Origin: Sulfitobacter sp. JL08
GTDB lineage: Bacteria; Pseudomonadota; Alphaproteobacteria; Rhodobacterales; Rhodobacteraceae
Reading direction: 5' to 3'
Assembly (NCBI RefSeq): GCF_003352045.1
Contig: NZ_CP025815.1
Location: 124,001 to 188,000, forward strand
DNA length: 64,000 nt
The notes under the pieces are model-generated. The model made no database searches, was not told where the DNA came from, and worked only from the letters and a program-made list of their open reading frames with translations. Below, piece by piece: positions 1 through 8,163 of the stretch; the stretch's first letter is position 1, and each line of letters starts with the position of its first letter. The translations under genes and the position numbers were made by a program.

Positions 1-144
1 GTCCTTTAACGGTGCAGCAGCAAACGGACTTCTGCACATCACATCGGAAAATCGAAACTGCCCAAAGATTGACGCAGGTCAAGGTGTCAAACCCTCAATT
101 TTGATAGCATCTCAAAACCGTATTTCGACTTTAGGATCAAAAGA

Positions 145-1395
145 ATGCAAGCGGTCGCGGACACCACGCTTCTGGTAAAAGATGGGATCATCACCAGCGA
201 ACAAGCCAAGACAATTGAGGCCAGGGCGCGAGAAACTATGGTCTACCTCGCCATCAACGCCCTTTTGTGCTTCGGCATAATCGCTGCAACCGGTGGCTTC
301 ATTGCGTGGCTTGGGACACCTGCATCCGTTGCAATAACCGGACTGCTCTTCTCAGGAATGGGCGTTCTGATCCTCGCCTATGTCAGCGAAATGTTCCGAA
401 TGTTCGGCAATGCTTCGATGCTTATCGGTGCGGGCATGCTGATCGGCGGGGCAAGCGTTGAACTGATGTCCAACTATGAGCAATTCGCAGGAGCAGCCAT
501 GTCTGCTGGTGGTTTCATTATCGCCGGGGGCGCTGCTTGGGTTTTTATGTCTGAACGAGTTTCCGCGCGCTTCGTGATTGGTTCGATAACTTTGATGGGT
601 GTTGCGATGCATTTGGTCGGCATCGCATTTTTCTTGGATCAAGCAGACATCTCCGGCGCACCGATTAGCGGTTTCTACTTATACGCGACGGCTGCACTTG
701 TCATGGCGGGTTTGTTGACCGACGTGCGGCTCGTCACCGCGCTAGCCGTTATCCCGTTTGCCCAGACGCTGGATACCAGTACGAATTATTTTCATGCGGC
801 TTACGCCTTCTACTCTCCGGAGACCACGCTCTCTATTCTTCAAATGGCAGTTCTGAGCGCTGCTTGTCTCTGGATGGCAGCGCAGCAGCCCGAAAGGATC
901 GCCAGACACGCTCGTATTTTAGCTGTTATGGCTTTTTTAGTCGCCAATCTGTGTGCACTGGTTGGATCATTGTGGGGGGATTGGATCGGCGAAACCATTT
1001 GGGGGCCTACATTCAGGTGGGAGGCCAACACGACGATGGAGCAACAACAAGCAGCTTGGCGGGAATTCGAAGCAGCCCGAGCAGCATTCCGAGAAACAGC
1101 ATTATATTTGTCCTATAACGTTTATTCGGTCCTCTGGGCGGTAGCATTGACAGCCCTCATTCTCTGGGCTGCGCACAAGTCCCAGCGAGGCCTTTTCAAT
1201 GCCTCTCTTACTTTCGCTGGAATTCACGCCTATACGCAGTTTTTCGAGAGCTACTACGACCAGCCGCTTGCTTATGTCATTGGCGGGATCGCGGCTATAC
1301 CTATTGCTTGGGGTATGTTGAGATTGGATCATTGGATCGTAGCTACGCGTGGTCAAAATGCTTCGTGGAAACAACCGCCAAGTTCACCCACATAA
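145..1395 (+). CDS. Multi-pass membrane protein of unknown function (DUF2157-like N-terminus)
   Basis: A 416-residue integral membrane protein without an assignable function. The first 35 or so residues are hydrophilic and include a GIITSEQA stretch that resembles the N-terminal segment of DUF2157 proteins. About ten hydrophobic helices follow (roughly residues 35-270 and 325-395). A hydrophilic stretch around 285-325, rich in Gln, Glu and Ala, separates the two groups and looks helical. AGGA lies 8 bases before the ATG. No catalytic motif is visible and no gene on the same strand is close enough to suggest an operon. The gene is visibly more AT-rich than the metabolic genes that follow, which fits an accessory gene. 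The DUF2157 link is a resemblance only. Confidence 0.75.
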   Translation: MQAVADTTLLVKDGIITSEQAKTIEARARETMVYLAINALLCFGIIAATGGFIAWLGTPASVAITGLLFSGMGVLILAYVSEMFRMFGNASMLIGAGMLIGGASVELMSNYEQFAGAAMSAGGFIIAGGAAWVFMSERVSARFVIGSITLMGVAMHLVGIAFFLDQADISGAPISGFYLYATAALVMAGLLTDVRLVTALAVIPFAQTLDTSTNYFHAAYAFYSPETTLSILQMAVLSAACLWMAAQQPERIARHARILAVMAFLVANLCALVGSLWGDWIGETIWGPTFRWEANTTMEQQQAAWREFEAARAAFRETALYLSYNVYSVLWAVALTALILWAAHKSQRGLFNASLTFAGIHAYTQFFESYYDQPLAYVIGGIAAIPIAWGMLRLDHWIVATRGQNASWKQPPSSPT

Positions 1396-1639
1396 ATGGC
1401 GTCAGGGTGTCGCTTTGGCCAATATCGCGATGCCCCGAAAAGATGACACCTTCCTATTTCATTGACGGATCAGCGTCTCATGTTCGGCCGCGCAGCGAAG
1501 GTCTGAAATGTCCCGCAACTCAACCATCGGGGCAAACAGCGACGAATGACCGGTCCGAACTCCAAAGCCGACTTTCTCGTGCATGGGCGAGGGTCTGCTG
1601 GTACCCTACCCTGAAGCACTCGAAAATGGGATCAGGGCC

Positions 1640-2065
1640 ATGCATCCGACCGAAAAGATTGTTCTACAGTTTCACGAGTCATGGGATCTGCGCGACCCTG
1701 ATCGTGGCGCAGAGGTTATCGCAGACGACTGCGACTTTGAGGATATCGCCCGCGGTGAAAAGCTTGTGGGCAAGGAGGCTTACAAGGCCGATTACCACCG
1801 CTGGCGCGAGGCTTTCCCGGATGGGCTTTGCAAGGTCGAGAACGTCATCGTAAGCGAGGATGGGCAATGGGCCACTGTCGAGTTCCGCAATACCGGCACG
1901 CATACAGGGGTTCTGCGATCAAGCCTTGGGGATTTTCCACCGACCGGAAGAAAAGCTGAGGTTCGCTATTGCTCTGTCATGCGGGTCAAAGACGGGATGG
2001 TCGTCGAGGGGCGGGACTACTACGACAGCGCCACAATCGCACGGCAGTTGGGACTTGTGGACTGA
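1640..2065 (+). CDS. SnoaL-like / NTF2-fold small protein
   Basis: A 141-residue protein with the layout of the SnoaL-like NTF2-fold superfamily. A first helix (residues 3-15) is followed by a region with paired acidic residues (DPDRGAEVIADDCDFED), a helix with YKADYHRW and a set of beta strands ending in GRDYYDSATIARQLGL, close to the usual ester-cyclase-like C-terminus. Such proteins are cytoplasmic and include cyclases, isomerases and orphan ligand binders; no catalytic assignment is possible. An upstream ATG in frame at 1583 would add 19 residues of atypical sequence. The inner ATG was chosen because it begins right at the conserved fold and has AGGG just upstream. There is no clear operon partner. 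Confidence 0.7.
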   Translation: MHPTEKIVLQFHESWDLRDPDRGAEVIADDCDFEDIARGEKLVGKEAYKADYHRWREAFPDGLCKVENVIVSEDGQWATVEFRNTGTHTGVLRSSLGDFPPTGRKAEVRYCSVMRVKDGMVVEGRDYYDSATIARQLGLVD

Positions 2066-2164
2066 CGACAGAGATTGCCGGCCGGCTTTGTATTTCGCTT
2101 ACGGCCAGCGATGCATAGCGGCAGGGTCTCCTTGTTCTGCACAACAGCGCACCCAACCCCGCCA

Positions 2165-2488
2165 TTACGTCTGAAACGCCTCGCTGAACACGAACGCGGC
2201 GTATCCCAGCGCCAGGACCTGCGAGGCGGCAATCGTTTTCATCTTCAGCGTCAAGGCGCGTTTGCGGGTCTTGTGGCGAAACCTGCCGCGCGCGGCAAAT
2301 GCGCCGATTGTGCCGCCAACAGCGCACAGAAACAGAAGGTTGAATTCGGATACCCGCGAATTGCGTGCGCGCGATCGGCGTTTGTCATACCAGAACACCC
2401 CCCATGTCACCGCGTTGATCCCGACCAGATAGGTCAGCAGAACAAGGCTGATAAGCGCGGCAGGCGAAAGGGCGGGCATGACGGTCAT
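2165..2488 (-). CDS. DUF1294 family membrane protein
   Basis: A small protein of about 107 residues matching the DUF1294 pattern. A first membrane helix (SLVLLTYLVGINAVTWGVFW) is followed by YDKRRSR, a second helix (LLFLCAVGGTIGAFAA) and the diagnostic RGRFRHKTRK segment, then a last hydrophobic helix. The family is of unknown function; its members are inner-membrane proteins with 3-4 helices. Two in-frame upstream ATGs exist; the longest form (from 2530) would add 14 residues rich in Cys. The start at 2488 was preferred because the added residues do not look like the family. The gene is divergent from the XRE-cupin regulator and shares its operator-like intergenic region. Confidence 0.75.
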   Translation of the reverse strand: MTVMPALSPAALISLVLLTYLVGINAVTWGVFWYDKRRSRARNSRVSEFNLLFLCAVGGTIGAFAARGRFRHKTRKRALTLKMKTIAASQVLALGYAAFVFSEAFQT

Positions 2489-2546
2489 GTCTGGCTTGTG
2501 ACAGGCTGCAGCGCATTGGCAAGTATCCATAATGAAAAAACAGTTG

Positions 2547-2600
2547 TTTTTTTCACCGACTCATCGCATCGTGAAATTATCGCCACTTTTTTCACGAAAG
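2547..2600. promoter_or_regulatory. Candidate operator with three TTTCAC motifs
   Basis: The gap between the divergent DUF1294 gene and the XRE-cupin gene carries the motif TTTTTTCACSRA twice in direct orientation (2549-2558 and 2587-2597) and once inverted (CGTGAAATT, 2570-2578). The repeats lie directly upstream of the regulator start codon, where an autoregulating HTH protein would bind. This is pattern recognition only; no binding consensus is known for this regulator. Confidence 0.4.
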
Positions 2601-2604
2601 TCTG

Positions 2605-3177
2605 ATGCTGCATCAAGACCCATCCAAAGCTGAAACCCTCGGTGCCGACCTGCGCGCGCTGCGCAAGGCGCGTGGGATCACGCTGGCCGATCTGGCGGGC
2701 ACGCTCGGGCGCTCTGTCGGCTGGCTAAGTCAGGTCGAAAGGGATTTGTCGGATGTGTCGGTGACGGAACTGCGCCAGATCGCCAAGGCGCTGGATGTGT
2801 CCCTGTCGATGCTGTTCAGCCACAGCGCCGCTGTCGCCGACGAGGCCGGGTATGTGGTGCGCAAAGACACGCGCCGCCCCATCGGATCGAATGCCGCGGG
2901 CCTTGTCGAAGAATTGCTGTCCCCGGATCTGACGGATGATTTCGAAATGGTCTATTCCACCTTCGAACCGAACAGCCAGCGCGTCGAATGTTTTTCGCGC
3001 CCGACACAAGAGGTGGGCTATCTGGTTTCCGGCAAGCTTGATCTGGAAATCGGCCTGCGGCGGTTCACCATTCATCCCGGTGACAGTTTTCGCATTCGCG
3101 GCGAACCCTTTCGCTGGATCAATCCCTATGACACACCTGCCGTTGCGATCTGGGTGATCGCACCGCCGGTCTACTAA
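2605..3177 (+). CDS. XRE-family regulator with C-terminal cupin sensor domain
   Basis: A 190-residue transcription factor. Residues 13-70 form an XRE-type helix-turn-helix (ALRKARGITLADLAGTLGRS, then GWLSQVERDLSDVSV). A linker leads to a C-terminal cupin (about 110-188) with YLVSGKLDLEI and HPGDSFRI strands. This is the PuuR/ClpR-like architecture, in which the cupin senses a small metabolite. The predicted role is local control of the catabolic and transport genes that start 12 bases downstream on the same strand. The usual cupin metal ligands are only partly present, so the ligand may be an amine or amino acid rather than a metal complex. The three TTTCAC motifs upstream suggest autoregulation. 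Confidence 0.85.
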   Translation: MLHQDPSKAETLGADLRALRKARGITLADLAGTLGRSVGWLSQVERDLSDVSVTELRQIAKALDVSLSMLFSHSAAVADEAGYVVRKDTRRPIGSNAAGLVEELLSPDLTDDFEMVYSTFEPNSQRVECFSRPTQEVGYLVSGKLDLEIGLRRFTIHPGDSFRIRGEPFRWINPYDTPAVAIWVIAPPVY

Positions 3178-3188
3178 GCGGGGCGGGG

Positions 3189-3812
3189 ATGAGTTTTGAG
3201 GCGTGGATCGTATTTGCCGTGTTCTGGGTTGTGTTTGTCACCACGCCGGGGCCGAACGCGGTGAACTGTATCAACAACGGCATGACACTCGGTTTCAGGC
3301 GCGCGCTTGTCGGTGTTTTGGCGATCCTCACTCAGGCAACCCTGTTTCTGATCCTTTCGGCATTGGGTATCACCGCCCTGATCGCGGCATCGCCGACTGC
3401 GTTTCTGGCGGCCAAACTGATTGGGGCGGCGGTTCTGATCTATCTGGGTGTGCGCGGCTGGATGAATGCGGCAAAGCCCGTGACCATTGAACAGCGCCCC
3501 GCAAGATCGATCTATCTGCGCGCGCTGGCCATCGCCACCATCAACCCCAAAAGCGTGGCGGGATACCTTGCCGCGTTCTCGCAATTCGTTCAGCCCGATG
3601 TGCCGATCTGGGACCAGATGGTCGTGATCGTGCCCACGGCCCTGACGCTGACCGCGCTAAGCTACACGGGGTTCACTGCGTTGGGCGCGGGCATCGGGCG
3701 CGCGGCTTTGGGCGTTGTTTTCAATTTTTGGGTGCGCCGCGTCATGGCCGCCTGCTTCATCATCTACGGGGTGCTTCTGGGCAGCACCTCTGTACCGCAA
3801 GGAAGAGTCTGA
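3189..3812 (+). CDS. LysE/RhtB family amino-acid exporter (first copy)
   Basis: A 207-residue inner-membrane exporter of the LysE superfamily. The hallmark TTPGPNAVNCINNGMTLGFR motif lies at about residues 19-38, followed by five or six hydrophobic segments (for example FLILSALGITALIAA and ATINPKSVAGYLAAFSQF). The family exports amino acids or related solutes by proton antiport. It starts 12 bases after the regulator stop and ends in a TGATG overlap with the GFA gene, so the three are probably co-transcribed. Placed in a catabolic cluster it may export an amino-acid product or relieve an intermediate; the substrate cannot be read from the sequence. Confidence 0.88.
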   Translation: MSFEAWIVFAVFWVVFVTTPGPNAVNCINNGMTLGFRRALVGVLAILTQATLFLILSALGITALIAASPTAFLAAKLIGAAVLIYLGVRGWMNAAKPVTIEQRPARSIYLRALAIATINPKSVAGYLAAFSQFVQPDVPIWDQMVVIVPTALTLTALSYTGFTALGAGIGRAALGVVFNFWVRRVMAACFIIYGVLLGSTSVPQGRV

Positions 3813-4195
3813 TGTTAAAGGGAAGCTGCCTGTGCGGCGCGATCAAGTTCGAGGCCACGGGAACAGCGCGCGACCCTGCCGCCTGTCATTGCGGCCAGTG
3901 CCGAAAGCAATCGGGCCATTACTGGGCCGCGGTCAACGTGCCGATGTCCGGCTTTACCTGTTCCGGCGATGTGCGCTGGTACGAGGCAAGCCCGATTGCC
4001 AAACGCGGCTTTTGCCCGACCTGCGGATCTTTCCTGTTCTGGAAGGCACACGACGAAGACGAAATAGGCGTCGCGCTTGGCGCGCTGGATGCCCCGACCG
4101 GTCTTAGGCTGGAACGTCATATCTATACCGCCGACAAGGGTGATTATTACGACATCACGGATCATGTCCCGCAAGAGGAGCAAGAAAATGGCTGA
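3812..4195 (+). CDS. GFA / CENP-V domain protein (glutathione-dependent formaldehyde-activating family)
   Basis: A 127-residue GFA-fold protein that begins MLKGSCLCGAIKF. The zinc ligands of the family are present: Cys-x-Cys at residues 6 and 8, CHCGQC in the middle and CPTC near position 70. The named member of the family speeds formation of S-hydroxymethyl-glutathione from formaldehyde, though many members have unknown activity. Next to two flavoprotein N-demethylases that release one-carbon units, a formaldehyde-handling role is plausible but inferred. AAGGAAGAG precedes the ATG, which overlaps the LysE stop. The 3' end overlaps the next flavoprotein gene by 8 bases, so expression is likely coupled. 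Confidence 0.85.
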   Translation: MLKGSCLCGAIKFEATGTARDPAACHCGQCRKQSGHYWAAVNVPMSGFTCSGDVRWYEASPIAKRGFCPTCGSFLFWKAHDEDEIGVALGALDAPTGLRLERHIYTADKGDYYDITDHVPQEEQENG

Positions 4196-6629
4196 ATTTC
4201 CGACAACCGCACGGGTGGTTATCATTGGTGGCGGGGCGGTTGGCGCCTCGGCTTTGTATCATCTGGCGCTGGCCGGCTGGACCGATTGCGTTCTGCTCGA
4301 AAAAAACGAACTAACTGCGGGCAGCACATGGCACGCGGCGGGCAACGTGCCGACATTTTCGACCAGCTGGGCGATCATGAACATGCAGCGCTATTCGACC
4401 GAGCTGTATCGCGGGTTGGCGGACAAAGTTGACTATCCGATGAATTACCATGTCACCGGATCGATCCGTCTGGCCCATTCCAAGGAACGCGTACAGGAAT
4501 TCGAACGCGCCAAGGGTATGGGGCGCTATCAGGGAATGGACATCGAAATGATGTCCCCGAAAGAAGCGCAAGAGATCTACCCGTTCATGGAACTGCACGA
4601 TCTCAAGGGTGTGCTTTATGATCCCAACGATGGCGATATCGATCCCAGCCAGCTGACACAGGCACTGGCCAAGGGCGCACGCGATCTGGGTGCGCGGATC
4701 GAACGTTTCTGCCCTGCGACGGGCGTGTCGCGCGATGGCGATGAATGGATCATTCACACCGACAAGGGCGATATCCGTTGCGAATTCGTGGTCAATGCCG
4801 CGGGTTACTATGCGCAAAAAGTGGGTGAATGGTTCAAACCCTATGGCGGACGCACTGTGCCGATGATGGTGATGAGTCACCAGTACCTGCTGACCGACGA
4901 AATCCCCGAAATCGCAAAATTTACCGCGGATCACGGTAAACTGCCGCTGCTGCGCGACGTGGATTCATCCTATTATCTGCGGCAGGAAAAGACCGGCCTG
5001 AACCTTGGCCCGTACGAGCGTAACTGCAAGGCACACTGGATCACGCCCGAAGACCCGTTTCCCGAAGATTTCAGCTTTCAGCTTTATCCCGACGATCTGG
5101 AACGGCTTGAATGGTACATCGAAGACGCAATGGCTCGGGTGCCGCTGTTGGGCAGCACCGGCATCAACAAGGTGATCAACGGCCCGATCCCCTATGCCCC
5201 TGACGGATTGCCCCTGCTGGGCCCGATGCCCGGCGTGAAAAACGCATTTGAGGCATGTGTGTTCACCTTTGGCATCGCCCAGTCCGGCGGTGCGGGCAAG
5301 GTGTTGGCCGAGTGGATCACCGAAGGTGCGACCGAATGGGATATGTGGGCGGTCGATCCGCGCCGCTACACCGATTACACCGATGCCGATTATTGCATCC
5401 AGAAAGGGATGGAAACCTATGGCCATGAATACGCCATGCATTTCCCCTGGCACGCGTGGCCTGCGGGGCGCGACAAGAAACTGTCGCCTGTTCATGACAA
5501 GGTGATCAAGGCAGGCGGTGTGATGGGGGCCTATAACGGATGGGAGCGCGCCAACTGGTTTGCCCAACCGGGTGACGACACATCGCTTGATGCCACCCAT
5601 ACATGGGAACGCGCCGGCCCCTGGGAACAGCGCATTCGTGAAGAATGCGAAGCGGTGCGCGATAATGTCGGTGTGCTCGACCTGCCGGGATTTTCGCGCT
5701 TCAACCTTAGCGGTGAAGGCGCGGCAGAGTGGTTGCGCGGCATGATCACCGGCGGTTTGCCCAAAATCGGGCGGATGAACCTTGCCTATTTCGCCGATGA
5801 TCGCGGCCGTATCCTGACTGAGATGAGCGTGCTGCGTCACGGCGAGGATCAGTTTACCCTGATCACCGCCGCCACGGCCCAATGGCATGATTTCGACGTG
5901 CTGAATAACGCGTTGCCCACGGGCCTGAGCCTGACGGATCACACGACGGAATATTCCACCCTGATCGTGACTGGGCCAAAGGCGCGCGCCTTGTTCGAAC
6001 AGATTGCCGAGGCTGATTTGTCACTGGGGTGGCTGTCACACCAGCCCGCCAGGGTCGCCGGCAAGAGTGCGGCGCTTGCACGGGTCAGTTTTGCCGGTGA
6101 ACTGGGTTGGGAAATCCATGCCACCAATGCGGATATGCCCGAGATTTACGATGCCGTGATCGCCGCGGGCGCAAAACCGTTCGGCATGTGGGCGCTGAAC
6201 AGCTTGCGCATCGAAAAAGGCTATCGCGCATGGAAAGGCGATCTGTCGACCGATTACACCCTGTTCGAAGGCGGGCTTGACCGGTTTGTCAAACTGGACA
6301 AACCACAGGATTTCCGCGGCAAGGCTGCCTTGCAGAATGAAAAGCAGCAGGGCAGCAAAAAACGGTTTGTCACCCTTCTTGTCGATGCGGGCGCGGCAGA
6401 TGCGCCTTACATGTCCACGCTTTGGCATGACGGGCAGGTGGTGGGTGAAACCACATCCGGCGCATGGGGATACCGGATAAACAGCTCGGTTGCCTTGGGG
6501 ATGGTGCGTACCGACCTCGCGGTGCCCGACACCGCGCTCGAGGTTGAAATCTACGGTGAACGCCGCCGCGCAACCGTACAGGCAGACGCGCCCTTGTGGG
6601 ACGCGGACAACGAAAGGCTGCGTGCATGA
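4188..6629 (+). CDS. Dimethylglycine/sarcosine dehydrogenase-type FAD protein with GcvT domain (first copy)
   Basis: An 813-residue flavoprotein with the DMGDH architecture: N-terminal DAO-type FAD domain (dinucleotide motif VIIGGGAVGA, residues 11-20), FAO_M linker (about 370-425), then GcvT and GcvT C-terminal domains (about 430-810). ELTAGSTWHAAGN puts a His at position 49, where dimethylglycine and sarcosine dehydrogenases attach FAD covalently. Such enzymes oxidatively demethylate N-methylated glycines and pass the methylene group to tetrahydrofolate on the GcvT part. The ATG at 4188 was chosen because the fold starts there, GAGGAGCAAG precedes it, and the in-frame extension upstream runs inside the GFA gene. 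It ends in an ATGA overlap with the second LysE gene. The exact substrate (dimethylglycine, sarcosine or another) is not resolved. Confidence 0.9.
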   Translation: MAEFPTTARVVIIGGGAVGASALYHLALAGWTDCVLLEKNELTAGSTWHAAGNVPTFSTSWAIMNMQRYSTELYRGLADKVDYPMNYHVTGSIRLAHSKERVQEFERAKGMGRYQGMDIEMMSPKEAQEIYPFMELHDLKGVLYDPNDGDIDPSQLTQALAKGARDLGARIERFCPATGVSRDGDEWIIHTDKGDIRCEFVVNAAGYYAQKVGEWFKPYGGRTVPMMVMSHQYLLTDEIPEIAKFTADHGKLPLLRDVDSSYYLRQEKTGLNLGPYERNCKAHWITPEDPFPEDFSFQLYPDDLERLEWYIEDAMARVPLLGSTGINKVINGPIPYAPDGLPLLGPMPGVKNAFEACVFTFGIAQSGGAGKVLAEWITEGATEWDMWAVDPRRYTDYTDADYCIQKGMETYGHEYAMHFPWHAWPAGRDKKLSPVHDKVIKAGGVMGAYNGWERANWFAQPGDDTSLDATHTWERAGPWEQRIREECEAVRDNVGVLDLPGFSRFNLSGEGAAEWLRGMITGGLPKIGRMNLAYFADDRGRILTEMSVLRHGEDQFTLITAATAQWHDFDVLNNALPTGLSLTDHTTEYSTLIVTGPKARALFEQIAEADLSLGWLSHQPARVAGKSAALARVSFAGELGWEIHATNADMPEIYDAVIAAGAKPFGMWALNSLRIEKGYRAWKGDLSTDYTLFEGGLDRFVKLDKPQDFRGKAALQNEKQQGSKKRFVTLLVDAGAADAPYMSTLWHDGQVVGETTSGAWGYRINSSVALGMVRTDLAVPDTALEVEIYGERRRATVQADAPLWDADNERLRA

Positions 6630-7261
6630 CGCTTGAAACGTACCTGCTTTACCTTGGTGTGCTGGCGGCTTTTTTCGCGACCCCGCCTGACACCAGCCAA
6701 TTGCTGATCATGTCAAACGCAATGCGGCATGGCCTAAAGCGCAGCCTTGCGACTGTTGCGGGTGATCTCTCAGCCAACACCTTGCAGATGAGCGCTGCGG
6801 CCTTTGGTCTGACAGCCATTATCGCGGCATCGGCTGATGCGCTTTGGATCGTGAAGTGGCTGGGCGTTGCCTATCTGGTCTGGATCGGCCTGACCCTGAT
6901 GTTGTCAAAGCCCGAAACGGGGCCAGCGAACGCTGCTCCTGCGGCCCGGCTTGGCATCCTTTACCGGCAGGGGTTTCTGACATCGTCAGCCAATCCATAT
7001 GCTGTGGTTTTTTTCGGCGCCCTGTTCCCGCAATTCATCGATCCGACTTTGGCTGTGCTTCCGCAGCTTGTCATTCTGGGGCTGACTTATCTTGTTGTGG
7101 ATGGGGCAATGCTGGTTCTTTGGGGCTGGCTGGCTCAACGAACACTCGGTCGCATCCGGTTGCTTCAGGGTGTCTGGCTGAACAGGCTGTCCGGCGCATT
7201 AATGATCGCAGCAGCGGCGCTTTTGGGCAGCCGTGATTTGGCGGCAGAGGCTGGAAAATGA
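6626..7261 (+). CDS. LysE family exporter (second copy)
   Basis: A 211-residue LysE/RhtB-type membrane protein, clearly paralogous in layout to the one 3 kb upstream but divergent in sequence. The motif reads FFATPPDTSQLLIMSNAMRH, so the usual TPGP is ATPPDT here, which may mark a different substrate. Six hydrophobic segments can be drawn, including the SSANPYAVVFFGALFPQF helix typical of the family. The start overlaps the preceding flavoprotein stop and the stop overlaps the following methyltransferase start, both as ATGA. The gene is therefore translationally embedded in the demethylation operon, which argues for a function tied to that pathway. Confidence 0.87.
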   Translation: MTLETYLLYLGVLAAFFATPPDTSQLLIMSNAMRHGLKRSLATVAGDLSANTLQMSAAAFGLTAIIAASADALWIVKWLGVAYLVWIGLTLMLSKPETGPANAAPAARLGILYRQGFLTSSANPYAVVFFGALFPQFIDPTLAVLPQLVILGLTYLVVDGAMLVLWGWLAQRTLGRIRLLQGVWLNRLSGALMIAAAALLGSRDLAAEAGK

Positions 7262-8154
7262 CGGACATTATCCTTTTGGACGGGTCTATCGGGCAGGAAC
7301 TGGTCAGGCGCAGCGCGGACCGGGCCACGCCGCTGTGGTCCACGCAAGTGATGCTGGACCATCCCGAAATGGTGGGCGAGGTACACCGCGATTACTTTGG
7401 TGTCGGTGCCACGATCGCGACGGCCAATACCTATGCCGTACACCGATCCCGTCTGGTACGCGTCGGATTGGACGATCAGATGCCGGTCTTGGTGAACACC
7501 GCGCTGGATCAGGCCCGCGCGGCCCGCGATGCCCATGGTGGCGGGCGTGTTGCGGGCGCGCTTGGCCCGCTACTGGCGTCCTACCGCCCTGACCTCAAAC
7601 CGGATGTTGACGATGCCGCCGAAAAATTCGGTGAACTGGTCCGGATTATGGAGGACAAGGTTGATCTGTTCCTGATCGAAACCGTGTCTTCGGTGCAAGA
7701 GGCGATTGGCGCATTGCGCGGCACGGCAGCGACAACAAAACCTGTCTGGCTGGCGCTGAGTGTCGAGGACGACGACGGAACGCGCCTGCGATCCGGCGAG
7801 GCGCTTGTAGATATTCGTCCGGTGATCGACGGTTTCAAGCCTGACGCTGTCCTGATCAATTGTACGCGGCCAGAAGCGGTAGCTTCCGCGCTTGAAATCA
7901 TCAAGGCATTCGGGCTGCCATTCGGCGCATATGCCAACGGGTTCACCCGGATTTCGGATGCATTCAAGGCGGATGCCCCCACAGTCGATGCACTTGAACA
8001 GCGCACAGATCTGGGGCCAGCGGCCTATTCCAAATTTGCCATGGGCTGGATCGCGCAAGGCGCCACCATTGTCGGCGGCTGCTGCGAAGTGGGGCCTGAT
8101 CACATTGCACAACTGGCCCGCGATCTCCGCGCGGCAGGTCATTCCATCGTATAG
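7258..8154 (+). CDS. Homocysteine S-methyltransferase family protein
   Basis: A 298-residue zinc methyltransferase of the Hcy_trans (BHMT/MmuM) family. It starts with DIILLDGSIGQEL, the usual DGG-like first strand. The three zinc-binding cysteines are in place: Cys202 in LINCTRPEAV and the Cys275-Cys276 pair in VGGCCEVGP. The family moves a methyl group from a donor such as glycine betaine, S-methylmethionine or a sulfonium compound to homocysteine to make methionine. Because the gene sits between two dimethylglycine/sarcosine dehydrogenase-type genes, a betaine-homocysteine methyltransferase-like role (betaine to dimethylglycine) is an attractive inference. Sequence alone cannot exclude S-methylmethionine or selenium substrates. 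Confidence 0.87.
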   Translation: MTDIILLDGSIGQELVRRSADRATPLWSTQVMLDHPEMVGEVHRDYFGVGATIATANTYAVHRSRLVRVGLDDQMPVLVNTALDQARAARDAHGGGRVAGALGPLLASYRPDLKPDVDDAAEKFGELVRIMEDKVDLFLIETVSSVQEAIGALRGTAATTKPVWLALSVEDDDGTRLRSGEALVDIRPVIDGFKPDAVLINCTRPEAVASALEIIKAFGLPFGAYANGFTRISDAFKADAPTVDALEQRTDLGPAAYSKFAMGWIAQGATIVGGCCEVGPDHIAQLARDLRAAGHSIV

Positions 8155-8163
8155 GATTTCGAT

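Noticed and set aside
1405-1450. GGTGTC ... GACACC inverted repeat after the first gene, considered as a terminator or tRNA remnant
   Set aside because: Six-base arms with a loop of over 30 bases and no T run; no cloverleaf can be drawn.
1308-1853. Plus-strand open frame of 181 codons spanning the gap after the first gene
   Set aside because: It overlaps the ends of two better supported genes in another frame, has no ribosome-binding site and its translation is rich in Arg, Ser and Cys without family character. The 244-base gap from 1396 to 1639 is left without a gene.
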